Assembly (NCBI RefSeq): GCF_017753665.1 | Contig: NZ_CP072524.1 | Span: forward strand, 2,046,001 to 2,110,000 | Source of the DNA: Neisseria sicca | GTDB taxonomy: Bacteria; Pseudomonadota; Gammaproteobacteria; Burkholderiales; Neisseriaceae | Reading direction: 5' to 3' | DNA: 64,000 nt | Shown here: one piece after another, positions 43,305 to 52,900 of the stretch | How the letters are laid out: each line of letters starts with the position of its first letter | Numbering within the stretch: the first letter of the stretch is position 1 | Notes under the pieces: generated by a model | Database searches by the model: none | What the model was told of the DNA's origin: nothing | What the model saw: the letters and a program-made list of their open reading frames with translations, nothing else | Made by a program: the position numbers and the translations under genes

Positions 43305-43345
43305 TCCCTTCCCCGTCCGGCGGGGGAAGGCTAGGATGGAGGTAG
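43305..43345. repeat. REP-like hairpin, copy B
   Basis: CTTCCCCG and GCGGGGGAAG arms around TCCG at 43308-43329, followed by CTAGGATGGAGGTAG. The complement aligns base for base over most of its length with copy C (CACCCTAACCCTCCCCCGC and so on), that is, the two copies are inverted around the DUF559 gene. Confidence 0.6.
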
Positions 43346-43366
43346 CTTTGCAACGTTACAGCCGTC

Positions 43367-43723
43367 TTATTTCTCACCGCACATTTCGATAATCTTTTCT
43401 AGTACTGCTTCGGTTTGCTGCAAAACTTCATTATTCCAAAATCGCAACACCCGATAACCTTGAGCATTCAAAAACGCCGTCCGCCGCTCGTCATACTCAA
43501 TCTGTTCCGAATGTTGTCCACCGTCCAATTCAATAATTAAACGATGCTCCATACTGACAAAATCGACGATGTATCCGCCTATTGTCAGTTGGCGTCGGAA
43601 TTTTATTCCGTTCAACCGTTTGCTGCGCAAGTAATACCACAATTTCTGCTCGGCCAAAGTCATATTCTGCTTCAGATTACGGACATTCTGTTTTAATGCC
43701 GTATTTCTTGTGCTGTACCGCAT
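43367..43723 (-). CDS. DUF559 endonuclease-like protein between nuoF and nuoG
   Basis: A 118-residue protein of the DUF559 family, which has a Vsr/PD-(D/E)XK nuclease-type fold. Seen: NMTLAEQKLWYYLRSKRLNG near 20-39, KFRRQLTIGGYIVDFVSME near 41-59 with the metal-site Asp, LIIELDGGQHSEQ near 62-74 with Glu and Asp, and RVLRFWNNEVL near 92-102. Substrate and role are unknown. The gene is flanked on both sides by related REP-like hairpins, suggesting a movable cassette. It has no evident link to respiration. Confidence 0.85.
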   Translation of the reverse strand: MRYSTRNTALKQNVRNLKQNMTLAEQKLWYYLRSKRLNGIKFRRQLTIGGYIVDFVSMEHRLIIELDGGQHSEQIEYDERRTAFLNAQGYRVLRFWNNEVLQQTEAVLEKIIEMCGEK

Positions 43724-43745
43724 AGCCGGGTTGGCCTCAATCTTT

Positions 43746-43775
43746 TTCAGACGACCTATACGGAGGCCGTCTGAA
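43746..43775. repeat. Mixed-dialect DUS pair upstream of the DUF559 gene
   Basis: TTCAGACGACCT at 43746 and AGGCCGTCTGAA at 43764, inverted with a six-base gap: one arm in each dialect. Confidence 0.65.
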
Positions 43776-43815
43776 TCTTGCCCGTATAAAAATCTGTTTC
43801 AAAATATTCCAAGCA

Positions 43816-43856
43816 CCACCCCCACCCTAACCCTCCCCCGCGAGCGGGAGAGGGAA
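43816..43856. repeat. REP-like hairpin, copy C
   Basis: CCCACCCTAACCCTCCCCCG then CGAGCGGGAGAGGG: CCTCCCCCGC and GCGGGAGAGG-type arms. It lies behind nuoF, on the other side of the DUF559 gene from copies A and B. Confidence 0.6.
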
Positions 43857-43907
43857 TCAAGTCGTTGGTGAATCCCAAACACACCGATACTCAGATCGTC
43901 TGAAACC

Positions 43908-45203
43908 TCAACACCACTTATTCGGCTTCATCGGTCCGCCGTGTTCAATGTAATGCACAAACTCATCGCGGAAATGCTTGGTAAAGCTGCGGACGGGGAA
44001 AACGGCGGCGTCGGCGAGGGCGCAGATGGTGCGGCCTGCCATTTGGTTGCCGACGGAATCCAACAAATCCAAGTCTTCCATGCGGCCTTTGCCTTCTACG
44101 ATGCGGTGGACAATGCGGTAGAGCCAGCCCGTACCTTCTCGGCAAGGCGTACATTGGCCGCAAGACTCGTCGTAGTAGAAGTAGCTTAAGCGTTCGAGGG
44201 CTTTGACCATGCACACGTCTTCGTCCATCACGATAATCGCGCCGGAACCGAGCATGGAGCCGGCTTTGGAAATCGAGTCATAGTCCATATTGGTCTGCAT
44301 CATGATATCGGCAGGCAAAACTGGCGCAGACGAACCGCCGGGAATAACGGCTTTAAGTTTTTTACCGCCGCGCATACCGCCCGCCATTTTCAGGATTTCG
44401 GCAAACGGTGTGCCTAACGGCACTTCATAGTTGCCCGGACGCTCGACATGACCGGAAATACAGAACAATTTAGTACCGCCTGCATTCGGAATGCCTTTGT
44501 CGGCAAACGTCTGACCGCCGTCGCGGACGATAAACGGTACGGAGGCGAAGGTTTCGGTATTGTTGATGGTGGTCGGTTTGCCGTACAGGCCGAACGAAGC
44601 GGGAAACGGCGGTTTGAAGCGCGGCTGGCCTTTTTTGCCTTCCAGCGACTCGAGCAATGCGGTCTCTTCGCCGCAAATGTATGCGCCGTAGCCGTGGTGG
44701 GCGAAGAGTTCGAATTCAAAGTCCGAACCCAAAATATTTTTACCCAAAAAGCCTGCGGCGCGCGCCTGCTCCAAAGCGGCTTCAAAGCGTTGGTAGCCTT
44801 CGAAAATTTCTCCGTGAATGTAGTTATAGCCCGCTTTCGCACCCATCGCGTAACCGGCGATAATCATGCCTTCAATCAGGGCATGGGGGTTGAACATGAT
44901 GATGTCGCGGTCTTTGAACGTACCCGGTTCGCCTTCGTCGGTGTTGCAGACGACGTATTTTTCGCCGGGGAAGGAACGGGGCATAAAGCTCCATTTCAAA
45001 CCGGTCGGGAAGCCCGCACCGCCGCGCCCGCGAAGACCGGAGGTTTTGACTTCGTCAATCACGTCGGTTTGCGAGATGTTTTCGGACAGGATTCTACGCA
45101 GCGCGCTGTAACCGCCGCGTTTGACGTATTCGTCCAATGTCCAGCAGTCGGGATTGGCGGTATCCACTTGGTCAAAAATCACGCCTGATTGGTAAATAGC
45201 CAT
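43908..45203 (-). CDS. nuoF: NADH-quinone oxidoreductase subunit F
   Basis: A 431-residue flavoprotein subunit that oxidises NADH. The ATG at 45203 ([20 protein letters not shown]) avoids an upstream DUS. Seen: [20 protein letters not shown] near 56-75 for FMN/NADH binding, [20 protein letters not shown] near 172, and the 4Fe-4S ligands in [20 protein letters not shown] near 340 plus a late Cys. Separated from nuoE by an AT-rich foreign gene. Confidence 0.97.
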   Translation of the reverse strand: MAIYQSGVIFDQVDTANPDCWTLDEYVKRGGYSALRRILSENISQTDVIDEVKTSGLRGRGGAGFPTGLKWSFMPRSFPGEKYVVCNTDEGEPGTFKDRDIIMFNPHALIEGMIIAGYAMGAKAGYNYIHGEIFEGYQRFEAALEQARAAGFLGKNILGSDFEFELFAHHGYGAYICGEETALLESLEGKKGQPRFKPPFPASFGLYGKPTTINNTETFASVPFIVRDGGQTFADKGIPNAGGTKLFCISGHVERPGNYEVPLGTPFAEILKMAGGMRGGKKLKAVIPGGSSAPVLPADIMMQTNMDYDSISKAGSMLGSGAIIVMDEDVCMVKALERLSYFYYDESCGQCTPCREGTGWLYRIVHRIVEGKGRMEDLDLLDSVGNQMAGRTICALADAAVFPVRSFTKHFRDEFVHYIEHGGPMKPNKWC

Positions 45204-45309
45204 TTTTGGTGTGCCTGTTCGTTTTCGTATCGGTTGCGGCCGCTGTTTCAGACGACCTGAAAACATATTTGTTGAGTCTAGATCCGACTTACTTTGCTAT
45301 GAATTTATT

Positions 45310-45705
45310 TTATTTAGTAAAGATAGAACTTAAAACTTTTGAATCATCAATTAAATCTGTAATACCCTGATAATTTCCACGTTTTTGTACTTGTGTAGTA
45401 GTAACGTGATATTCTTGCCAACATTTAACAAGACAATCTCCCCAACTATCCATTCCACTTTTTTCTAAATAGTTAGCAAACCCGTCGGAAGGCTGACATT
45501 CCTGTGCACTAACAATTAGGGAGTTTAACAAAGGTAAATTTTGCTCTAAACAAAAATCACCAATTGCACCAGCATACAAACCAACTAATTTATGACTTAA
45601 TCGGAACACACTTTCTAATTCGTGGTACATTACGACACGCTTGTTCTGTGCCACTAAAATTAAATAACGATACAAGCAATCAAATTTCTCTTTATCTAAT
45701 TGCAT
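45310..45705 (-). CDS. AT-rich unknown gene between nuoE and nuoF
   Basis: A 131-residue soluble protein. The ATG at 45705 (MQLDKEKFDCLYRYLILVAQ) has GGAAG a suitable distance upstream; a TTG seven codons earlier is less likely. The layout is a possible winged-helix-like N-terminus (KRVVMYHELESVFRLSHKLV), then FCLEQNLPLLNSLIVSAQEC and DGFANYLEKSGM, and a C-terminal helix. I have a memory of similar 'LPLL-x-L-V ... P-x-x-GF' patterns in proteins near restriction-type genes but cannot verify it. Base composition is strikingly AT-rich compared with nuoE and nuoF, which points to recent acquisition. Confidence 0.7.
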   Translation of the reverse strand: MQLDKEKFDCLYRYLILVAQNKRVVMYHELESVFRLSHKLVGLYAGAIGDFCLEQNLPLLNSLIVSAQECQPSDGFANYLEKSGMDSWGDCLVKCWQEYHVTTTQVQKRGNYQGITDLIDDSKVLSSIFTK

Positions 45706-45758
45706 AGCTTTCTTCCATTTATTCAAAATTAAATTTATTTTTCAAGTAAACCCGCGAC

Positions 45759-46232
45759 CTACTCCAGTTCCGCAAGTTTCCTCTCAATCGCTTCTTCAGT
45801 CATAAAGCTGCACATGCTGTGGTTGTTAACCAGCATGACCGGAGCGTCGCCGCATGCGCCCATGCATTCGCCTTCAACGAGGGTAAATTTGCCGTCGGGC
45901 GTGGTTTCGCCGTAGCCGATACCGAGTTTTTTCTTCAGGTATTCGCCGGTATCCATGCCGCCGCGCAGGGCGCAGGGAAGGTTGGTGCAGACGGTCAGTT
46001 TGTATTTGCCGACCGGCTCGAGGTCGTACATATTGTAGAAAGTGGCGACTTCGTATGCCTGCGCCGGCGTGATGCCGATGTAGTCGGCAACAAAGGCGAT
46101 GGTTTCGGGGGCGAGCCAGCCTTTTTCGGTTTGGGCGATACGCAACGCGCCCATGATGGCGGAACGGCGTTGGTCGGCGGGATATTTTGCCAACTCGATG
46201 TCGATTTGTTTTAAGGATTCTGCGGATAACAT
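45759..46232 (-). CDS. nuoE: NADH-quinone oxidoreductase subunit E
   Basis: A 157-residue thioredoxin-like subunit with a 2Fe-2S cluster bound by CTNLPCALRGG (near 82-92) and GECMGACGDAPVM (near 121-133). Its ATG overlaps the nuoD stop by one base (TAATG). Confidence 0.97.
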   Translation of the reverse strand: MLSAESLKQIDIELAKYPADQRRSAIMGALRIAQTEKGWLAPETIAFVADYIGITPAQAYEVATFYNMYDLEPVGKYKLTVCTNLPCALRGGMDTGEYLKKKLGIGYGETTPDGKFTLVEGECMGACGDAPVMLVNNHSMCSFMTEEAIERKLAELE

Positions 46233-47488
46233 TATCGGTCAACCTCCCCGAATACGATGTCCTGCGTACCGATGATGGCAACAACGTCGGCGAGCATGTG
46301 GCCTTTTGCCATTTCGTCCATGCCTTGCAGATGGGCGAAGCCGGGTGCGCGGATTTTCAGGCGGTAGGGTTTGTTTGCGCCGTCTGAAATGATGTAAACG
46401 CCGAACTCGCCTTTCGGGTGTTCGACAGCGGTGTAGGTCTCACCCTCGGGAACGTGCATACCCTCGGTGAAGAGTTTGAAATGGTGAATCAGGTCTTCCA
46501 TGCCTGTTTTCATTTCGGTGCGTTTGGGCGGGGCGAATTTGTGGTTTGTGGTAATGACCGGGCCGGGATTGACGCGCAGCCAGTCGGCACATTGTTTGAT
46601 GATGCGTACGGATTGGCGCATTTCCTCCATGCGGCAGAGGTAGCGGTCGTAACAGTCGCCGTTGACGCCGACGGGAATATCGAAATCCATTTGGTCGTAC
46701 ACTTCATACGGCTGTTTCTTACGTACGTCCCATTCCACGCCCGAACCGCGCAGCATCACGCCGGTAAAGCCTTTTTGCATGGCGCGCTCGGGGGAGACGA
46801 CGCCGATGCCGACGGTACGTTGTTTCCAGATGCGGTTGTCGGTCAGGAGGGTTTCGAGTGTGTCGATGTTTTTCGGGAAGCGTTCGCAGAAGGCGTCGAT
46901 GAAGTCGAGCATGGTGCCTTCGCGGGATTCGTTGAGCTGCTTCAATACTTTGGCGTTGCGGAATTTGCTGCTCTCGTATTTGGGCATGAAGTCGGGCAGG
47001 TCGCGGTAAACGCCGCCGGGACGGAAGTAGGCGGCATGCATACGCGCGCCGGAAACGGCTTCGTACAAGTCCATCAGCTCTTCGCGGTCGCGGAAGGCGT
47101 AGAGGATGGCAGTCATCGCGCCGATGTCGAAGGCGTGCGAACCGATGCCCATCAAGTGATTGAGGATACGCGTTACTTCGGCGAACATGACACGGATGTA
47201 TTGGGCGCGGATAGGCACATCAATTCCGGCAAGTTTTTCTACCGCCAAGCAATACGCCTGCTCGTTGACCATCATGGAAACGTAGTCCAGCCTGTCCATA
47301 TAAGGCAGGGCTTGCAGATAGGTTTTGGTTTCCGCCAGTTTTTCGGTACCTCGGTGCAAGAGGCCGATATGCGGGTCGGCACGGACGATGGTTTCGCCCT
47401 CCAACTCCAAAATCATACGCAATACGCCGTGCGCCGCAGGGTGTTGCGGGCCGAAGTTGATGGTGTAGTTTCTTAATTTATTGGCCAC
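46232..47488 (-). CDS. nuoD: NADH-quinone oxidoreductase subunit D
   Basis: A 418-residue subunit forming the quinone site, related to [NiFe] hydrogenase large subunits. I start it at the GTG at 47488, giving (M)[25 protein letters not shown] lies six to seven bases before this GTG. A GTG five codons further upstream would overlap that site. Seen: [34 protein letters not shown] and the C-terminal DIVFGEVDR. Start overlaps the nuoC end by 11 bases. Confidence 0.96.
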   Translation of the reverse strand: MANKLRNYTINFGPQHPAAHGVLRMILELEGETIVRADPHIGLLHRGTEKLAETKTYLQALPYMDRLDYVSMMVNEQAYCLAVEKLAGIDVPIRAQYIRVMFAEVTRILNHLMGIGSHAFDIGAMTAILYAFRDREELMDLYEAVSGARMHAAYFRPGGVYRDLPDFMPKYESSKFRNAKVLKQLNESREGTMLDFIDAFCERFPKNIDTLETLLTDNRIWKQRTVGIGVVSPERAMQKGFTGVMLRGSGVEWDVRKKQPYEVYDQMDFDIPVGVNGDCYDRYLCRMEEMRQSVRIIKQCADWLRVNPGPVITTNHKFAPPKRTEMKTGMEDLIHHFKLFTEGMHVPEGETYTAVEHPKGEFGVYIISDGANKPYRLKIRAPGFAHLQGMDEMAKGHMLADVVAIIGTQDIVFGEVDR

Positions 47489-48071
47489 CGTAGTTCTCCT
47501 CACGGACGATACGCGGCGTGATTTCGCGCGGCTCGATGGTAACAGGTTGGTAAATCACGCGTTTTTGCTCTTCGTCGTAACGCATTTCGACATAGCCGGA
47601 AATCGGGAAATCTTTGCGGAACGGATGTCCGACGAAACCGTAATCGGTCAGGATGCGGCGCAAGTCGGGATGGTTGTTGAACATGATGCCGTACAAATCG
47701 AAGGCTTCGCGCTCGTACCAATCCGCGCTGTTGTAAACGGGAACCACAGATTCGACCACGGGGAAATCGTCGTCTGAAACCCAGACGCGCACGCGGATGC
47801 GCTGATTGTTTTTAACAGAAAGAAGCTGGCTGACAACGGCGAAACGTTTGCCCTGCCATGCTTCGTTTTTGTAAGTGCTGTAATCGACGCCGCATAAATC
47901 AACCAAAAGCTCGAAATGCAGTTCTTCATGGTCGCGCAACGTGGTCATCACTGAAACATAATGTTCAGGCAGACACTCGACGGTAATCTCGCCCAAAGCG
48001 GAAATGACTTTGCTTGCCTGATTGCCCAAAACGCGGCTGACGGTATCGTATAAGTTTTGAATGCTTGCCAT
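47478..48071 (-). CDS. nuoC: NADH-quinone oxidoreductase subunit C
   Basis: A 197-residue 30-kDa-type subunit of the peripheral arm. Seen: [33 protein letters not shown] near 110-129 and [20 protein letters not shown] near 133-152, the family signature. A DUS falls inside (encoding VSDDD). Confidence 0.97.
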   Translation of the reverse strand: MASIQNLYDTVSRVLGNQASKVISALGEITVECLPEHYVSVMTTLRDHEELHFELLVDLCGVDYSTYKNEAWQGKRFAVVSQLLSVKNNQRIRVRVWVSDDDFPVVESVVPVYNSADWYEREAFDLYGIMFNNHPDLRRILTDYGFVGHPFRKDFPISGYVEMRYDEEQKRVIYQPVTIEPREITPRIVREENYGGQ

Positions 48072-48084
48072 ATCGTTCCCTGCC

Positions 48085-48567
48085 CTACTCGTCCCGAGCG
48101 ATGGTGGAAGTGCGCTTGATTTTTTGTTGGAGCTGCATCAGACCGTAAATCAGGGCTTCCGCAGTCGGCGGACAACCCGGCACATAAACGTCCACCGGCA
48201 CGACACGGTCGGCACCGCGCACGACGGAATAAGAATAATGATAGTAGCCGCCGCCGTTGGCACACGAACCCATAGACAATACCCAACGCGGCTCGGCAAG
48301 TTGGTCGTACACGCGGCGCAGGGCGGGCGCCATTTTATTGGTGAGCGTACCCGCCACAATCATCAGGTCTGCCTGACGGGGCGACGGACGGAAAATAATG
48401 CCGAAACGGTCAAGGTCGTAACGCGCCATACCCGCGTGCATCATTTCCACGGCGCAGCAGGCCAAACCGAAAGTAACCGGCCACAGCGAACCGGTACGCA
48501 TATAGTTCAGCACCGTATCCGCGCTGGTGGTGATGAAACCTTTTTTCAAAACGCCTTCTATTCCCAT
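48085..48567 (-). CDS. nuoB: NADH-quinone oxidoreductase subunit B
   Basis: A 160-residue subunit that binds the terminal 4Fe-4S cluster N2. The ATG at 48567 ([20 protein letters not shown]) is used; longer frames overlap nuoA too far. Cluster ligands: [31 protein letters not shown] and [14 protein letters not shown]. Confidence 0.97.
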   Translation of the reverse strand: MGIEGVLKKGFITTSADTVLNYMRTGSLWPVTFGLACCAVEMMHAGMARYDLDRFGIIFRPSPRQADLMIVAGTLTNKMAPALRRVYDQLAEPRWVLSMGSCANGGGYYHYSYSVVRGADRVVPVDVYVPGCPPTAEALIYGLMQLQQKIKRTSTIARDE

Positions 48568-48914
48568 TCCAGCGCACCTTTTTTCCATTCGTAAACAAAG
48601 CCTACCGTCAGAACGACGATAAACACCAGCATAGACCAGAAGCCGTATGCGCCCAAATCTTTGAACACCACCGCCCACGGCAGCATAAACGCAACCTCCA
48701 AATCGAAGAGGATGAACAGGATGGCGACGAGATAATAACGCACGTCAAACTTCATCCTGGCGTTTTCAAAGGCTTCGAAACCACATTCGTAAGCCGCGTC
48801 TTTTTCGGCGTAGTGGTGTTTCGGACCTAAAATCGTGCCGAGCAGGATAAACAGCACGCCGGCAGCGAGGCCGACGAGGATGAATACGAGGACGGGAAAG
48901 TAACTGGCCAACAT
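48558..48914 (-). CDS. nuoA: NADH-quinone oxidoreductase subunit A
   Basis: A 118-residue subunit with three membrane helices. Seen: [20 protein letters not shown] near 39-58 and the late [12 protein letters not shown]. First gene of the nuo cluster; its end overlaps nuoB by 10 bases. Confidence 0.97.
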   Translation of the reverse strand: MLASYFPVLVFILVGLAAGVLFILLGTILGPKHHYAEKDAAYECGFEAFENARMKFDVRYYLVAILFILFDLEVAFMLPWAVVFKDLGAYGFWSMLVFIVVLTVGFVYEWKKGALEWE

Positions 48915-49272
48915 GGTTTATGCCTAACTGGTTGACAGACAAATCTTAATATCCTGCTATTTTATCGAATTTCAAAATCCATTTAAAGGTAAATGTCGGT
49001 CAACTGTTAAAAAAATCCTAATAAATTCAATAAGTTTATGATAACGATTCTTATTTGTGTTTTGTTTCTTACTGTTTTATTTATCTCTTGCGGACAGTTC
49101 GCCATCCTTTTTGCAGGTAATGCTTAACGATCCCGAAACCCTGCCCGATTTGATTTTCAGACGACCTCCCCTATGCTTCATAAGCATTTGCATCCTTTAA
49201 CACCTCCATGCCTTGTTTTAAGTCTGAATACCCATATGATTTAAAAACCCACCCTCAAAAAGGACAATCACA
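48915..49272. other. AT-rich divergent promoter region of nuoA and the DUF533 gene
   Basis: About 360 bp, markedly AT-rich, between the divergent nuoA and the DUF533 gene. It must hold the nuo promoter. Several -10-like hexamers occur (for example GATAAAAT around 48960 read on the minus strand), but I cannot single one out. It also contains a Fur-box-like sequence and one DUS at about 49157. Confidence 0.6.
49040..49054. promoter_or_regulatory. Fur-box-like sequence upstream of nuoA
   Basis: GATAACGATTCTTAT matches 11 of 15 positions of the Fur consensus start GATAATGATAATCAT. It lies about 130 bp upstream of nuoA. In meningococcus the nuo operon is reported to be activated by Fur, which makes the site plausible; the match alone is modest. 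Confidence 0.4.
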
Positions 49273-49890
49273 ATGAATTTCAACAATCTGCTCAACCAAA
49301 TTTTGGGAACGGTTCAAAAAAACAGCCGATCCGTATCCGACAGCCCGCTTAATTCTTTCGGCGGTGGCGCATTAGTGGCAGGACTGGCTTCTATGCTGAT
49401 GAAAAAGAAAAACACCAAAAAACTGGTCAAGGCCGGTTCGGTCGCAGCTTTGGGTTATATTGCCTACAAAGGCTATCAAAGCTGGCAGCAAAACCGCAAC
49501 CAATCCGAATTGCCGCAACAAGCGTTCGAACCTGTCGGCCAACTTGCCGAAACACACAGCCGCGTCATCCTGCGCACCATGATTGCAGCCGCCGCATCGG
49601 ACGGGTTGATTGATGAAGCGGAAAAACAGGTCATTGCCCGTGAAAGCGGTACAGATGCAGAAATCGCCGCCTGGCTTGCCGCCGAATATGAAAGACCGGC
49701 AACAGTCGAGGAAATCGCAGCGGCCGTCGGCAACGACGAAGCTTTGGCCGCGGAAACCTATCTAGCAGCAAGATTGGTGTGTGCCGATTTATCCCGTAAA
49801 GAAATCGTGTTCTTAAGCCGACTGTCGCAAGCCTTGAAACTGGATGACCAGTTGGTGGAGAATTTGGAAAAGCAGCTTGATTTGGCTTGA
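49273..49890 (+). CDS. DUF533 (YebE-like, TerB-fold) inner-membrane protein
   Basis: A 205-residue protein. N-terminal region with a glycine/alanine-rich membrane segment (GGGALVAGLASMLMKKKNTK and AGSVAALGYIAYKGYQSWQQ), then a helical TerB-like domain (about 95-205) beginning ILRTMIAAAASDGLIDEAEK with an acidic D-G-x-I-D-E loop. Function of the family is unknown. GGAC precedes the ATG. Divergent from the nuo cluster. Confidence 0.85.
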   Translation: MNFNNLLNQILGTVQKNSRSVSDSPLNSFGGGALVAGLASMLMKKKNTKKLVKAGSVAALGYIAYKGYQSWQQNRNQSELPQQAFEPVGQLAETHSRVILRTMIAAAASDGLIDEAEKQVIARESGTDAEIAAWLAAEYERPATVEEIAAAVGNDEALAAETYLAARLVCADLSRKEIVFLSRLSQALKLDDQLVENLEKQLDLA

Positions 49891-49920
49891 TAATAAGCAG
49901 GCAGACTTAAAAATATAAAG

Positions 49921-49963
49921 AAGGTCGTCTGAAAACCCTAAAGTGTGGTTTTCAGACGACCTT
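49921..49963. terminator. Paired-DUS terminator between convergent genes
   Basis: AAGGTCGTCTGAAAACC and GGTTTTCAGACGACCTT, a 17-bp stem with a nine-base loop, between the ends of the DUF533 gene and tamB; serves both strands. Confidence 0.85.
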
Positions 49964-49979
49964 TTCCTTTCAGTCGGCG

Positions 49980-52900
49980 TTATTGCATTTGCGCGGCTTT
50001 TTGTTTTTCCGCTTCTTCGATTTTGCGGTCGTCTTCGTAATCCGAACGGAAGAGCCTGTCGAAACGGATGGTGTATTTCAACTCGCCGCCGTATGAACGG
50101 CTGCCGACGCGGACAACGGCTTGGATGGCGCGCGTGAGCTGGTACACGAGTTTGACGGACTGTTCGGCACTGGAAATACCGTATTCGTAACCTGCATAGA
50201 GATTGTTGGTAATCTGTTTGCCGACGGTCAATACTTGTTCGGCAGGGTTGAGTTCGCCGGTTTGGGCGTTGCGGCTGCGTTGGCTGGTGATGCCCAAATC
50301 GTCCACGAGTCCCAACCTGTCGTTGACTTGTCCGGCAAGCAGCGCGCCTGCTGCTGCGGAAAGGGCGGCATTGTCGCCGTCGCTGCCGCTGCTGGCGCGG
50401 TTGAGGATGAGCCAAGAGAGCTTGTCTTTTTCACTCATCGCTTCTTTCGCAACGAGGGTCACGCGCGGATTGTTTAGGCTGCCGAGGACTTCGACACCTG
50501 CCCCAACAGGAGAAAGACGGCGTTCGGCGCGGATGTTCAGGTTAGGATTGTTCAACGGACCGACGAAAGAAACCGTACCTTTGGTGATGTCGAGGTCTTG
50601 ACCGTAGGCTTTGTAGCGGCCTTTAACGACTTTCACCGTACCGACGCCTTGGATGGCTTCGCCCGGGCGGGAAGTGATGGTCAGCTTGCCGCCTATGGTA
50701 ATGTCTGCGCCATAACCGACGAAACGGATGTTGTCGTTGAGGTTGAGCGTGAGGTTGAGGTTGATAGGCGTCACGGCGGCGGTTTGTTTTTTCTCTTCGC
50801 CCAACACGACGACATCGTCGTCCAACGAGGGCATGGAGGATTTTTGCGAACCGAACATACCGTAGTCGCTGTTCAACGTACCGTTGAGAAACACGCCTTT
50901 TTGCTGGTTGTATTGCACTTTCGCGCTGCCGGAGAGGCGCAGGCGGCGGTTCGGACGGGAAAGGGTGTCGTATTTGTCGAAGACGACATCCACGTTAACG
51001 TCAGGGTCGGCGTTGGCAAGGTTGACGGAGCCTTTAAGCTCGAGCGTACCGCCTTTGTGGAACTTGAGGCTGTCGATGACCCAGCGTTGCCCCTGCAAAT
51101 GGGAACGTAAAACGCCGTTGTCGAGGATGAGGCCTTGGGTTTGGTTGCGGTAGTAGAGGTTTTCGCCGTTGAGCGTACCAGAAAGCTGCGGTTCGCCGAC
51201 GCGTCCTCCAAGGCTGACGGCGGCATTCAGACGACCTTTGACGGTTTGTCCGACGGGTAGGAAATTGCGGAAGACTTCGAGGTCGGCGACGTTGAGGTTG
51301 AGTTTGCCGCTCAAAGGCGCGGTGTCCATGCTGGCGCCTTGTCCGATGTTGACCGTACCTTCGGCAGTGCCGTAGTTGCTGGTGCCGTTCAAGGTGGCGG
51401 CAACGGTAGGTGCGCCGACGCGCCCGCCTATGGTGGCGGCGGCATTCAGACGACCCGTAATGCCTTGCGCGGTAGCAGGCAGGAAGGTTTTGATTGCACC
51501 CAAGTCGGGGACGTTGAGGTTGATTTTGCCGCTTATGGGCGCGTTGGCGATTTTGTTGCCGAACTGCTGGCTGATGCCCAAATTGGCGTTGACGCTGCCG
51601 AAACGGGTATTGCCTTCAAGCGTGCTGTCGATGCGGCCGTTTTGGAAACGGGTGCGCAGGGAAAGCGCGCTTAAGCCCAAAGGCATCTGTTTTTTCGGGT
51701 CTTTGTTCGGCAGGATGATGTCGCCGCTTTGGCGGTTGATGTTGAGGTAGCCGCGGGCGTTTTGACTGTACGCCAAATCCCAATCGCCGCCGAGTACCAA
51801 GTTGTGTTCGACGGGGATTTTGACGAAGTTTTGCAGCTCGGTGATGTGCAGGCTTTGCGCGCTGCCCTTGCTGGTGATGCCGGCTTTTTTGTCCCAAACG
51901 AAGTTTTGCAGGTTGAGGCTGCCGCCCATCGCGCTCCAACGAGCCGCGCTCATGGAAACACGCTCCGCACCTGCTTCGAGGTTCATGCGGTTTTGCAGTT
52001 TGAGGTTGAACGCGCCGCCGATGTCGAGCGTGTCCACGCTGCCCTTCCACTGATTGAAGTCTTTGTTCAGACCGCCTGCGGCGTTGACTTCGAATTTGTA
52101 GGGTTTGCCGTCCAACGCCATGCTGCTGGTGCCATGTATGCGGTGTTGCGCACCCGTGCCGTTGAGGGACAGATTAACCGCATCGATGACGGTCGTGCCG
52201 CCGGAAAGGGCGATGTGGCTGCCTTTGATGTCGGCGGCAAGCGGACGGTTGATGTCGGGCGTGCCTTTGAGTTTGAAGTCAAGCATGCGGATGTTGACGG
52301 CATCGCCGACACGCAGGGCGCGCGCTTCGCCGGAGAGGTCGGCTTCGTAGGTTTTCAGCCCGCCTTTGAGGTCGCCTGAAATATAGCCGCGCGTGTTGAG
52401 CAGCCCGCCCAGTCCAAAACCGAAACGGGAAAGGTCGGGAGCGGTGATGTCGATATTGAGGCGGTCGCCTTTTTTGCCGAAGCTGCCGTTGGTTTTGACA
52501 ATATTGTTGCCCAAACGCAGGTCGGTCAGCGCGCGCGGGAGGTGTCCGGATTCGTAAACGACGTCGGCTTTGCCGCTGAGGGGGACGTTGTTTAACGTAC
52601 TCGGCGCAAACTGCATTTTGCCGGCGAATTTTTCTTTCGCCAGTTCGCCTGAGAGATTGATGGTGCCGTTGACGCTGCCGGCGGGCAGTTTTGAGTCGAG
52701 ACGGGACGGATTGAACGCTTTGCTGTCAATATCGAGCTTGAGCAGGCGGTCTTTGAAAAGTTCGAGCGAACCTTGCGCCGTCAGTTCGCCACCGTTTTGC
52801 GGTGCGATGCGGACGCGGTCGAGCTTGAGGGTGCGTTGACCGAGTTTTCTGTCGGTAACGAAGGACAACAGGCCGGAGAGTTGCGCGTTGCCGCTTTCAA

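Larger units (their letters stand above)
42999..43366. other. Intergenic region with repeats between DUF559 gene and nuoG
   Basis: About 370 bp without a gene. Contents: AGGTCATCTGAA at 43043 and TTCAGACGGCCT at 43065 as an inverted DUS-variant pair behind the region's nuoG side, and two REP-like hairpins listed separately. Confidence 0.65.

Noticed and set aside
43155..43856. CRISPR array, suggested by repeated GC-rich hairpins around the DUF559 gene
   Set aside because: Only three diverged copies, in mixed orientation, with irregular spacing and no cas genes. I saw no CRISPR array anywhere in the window.
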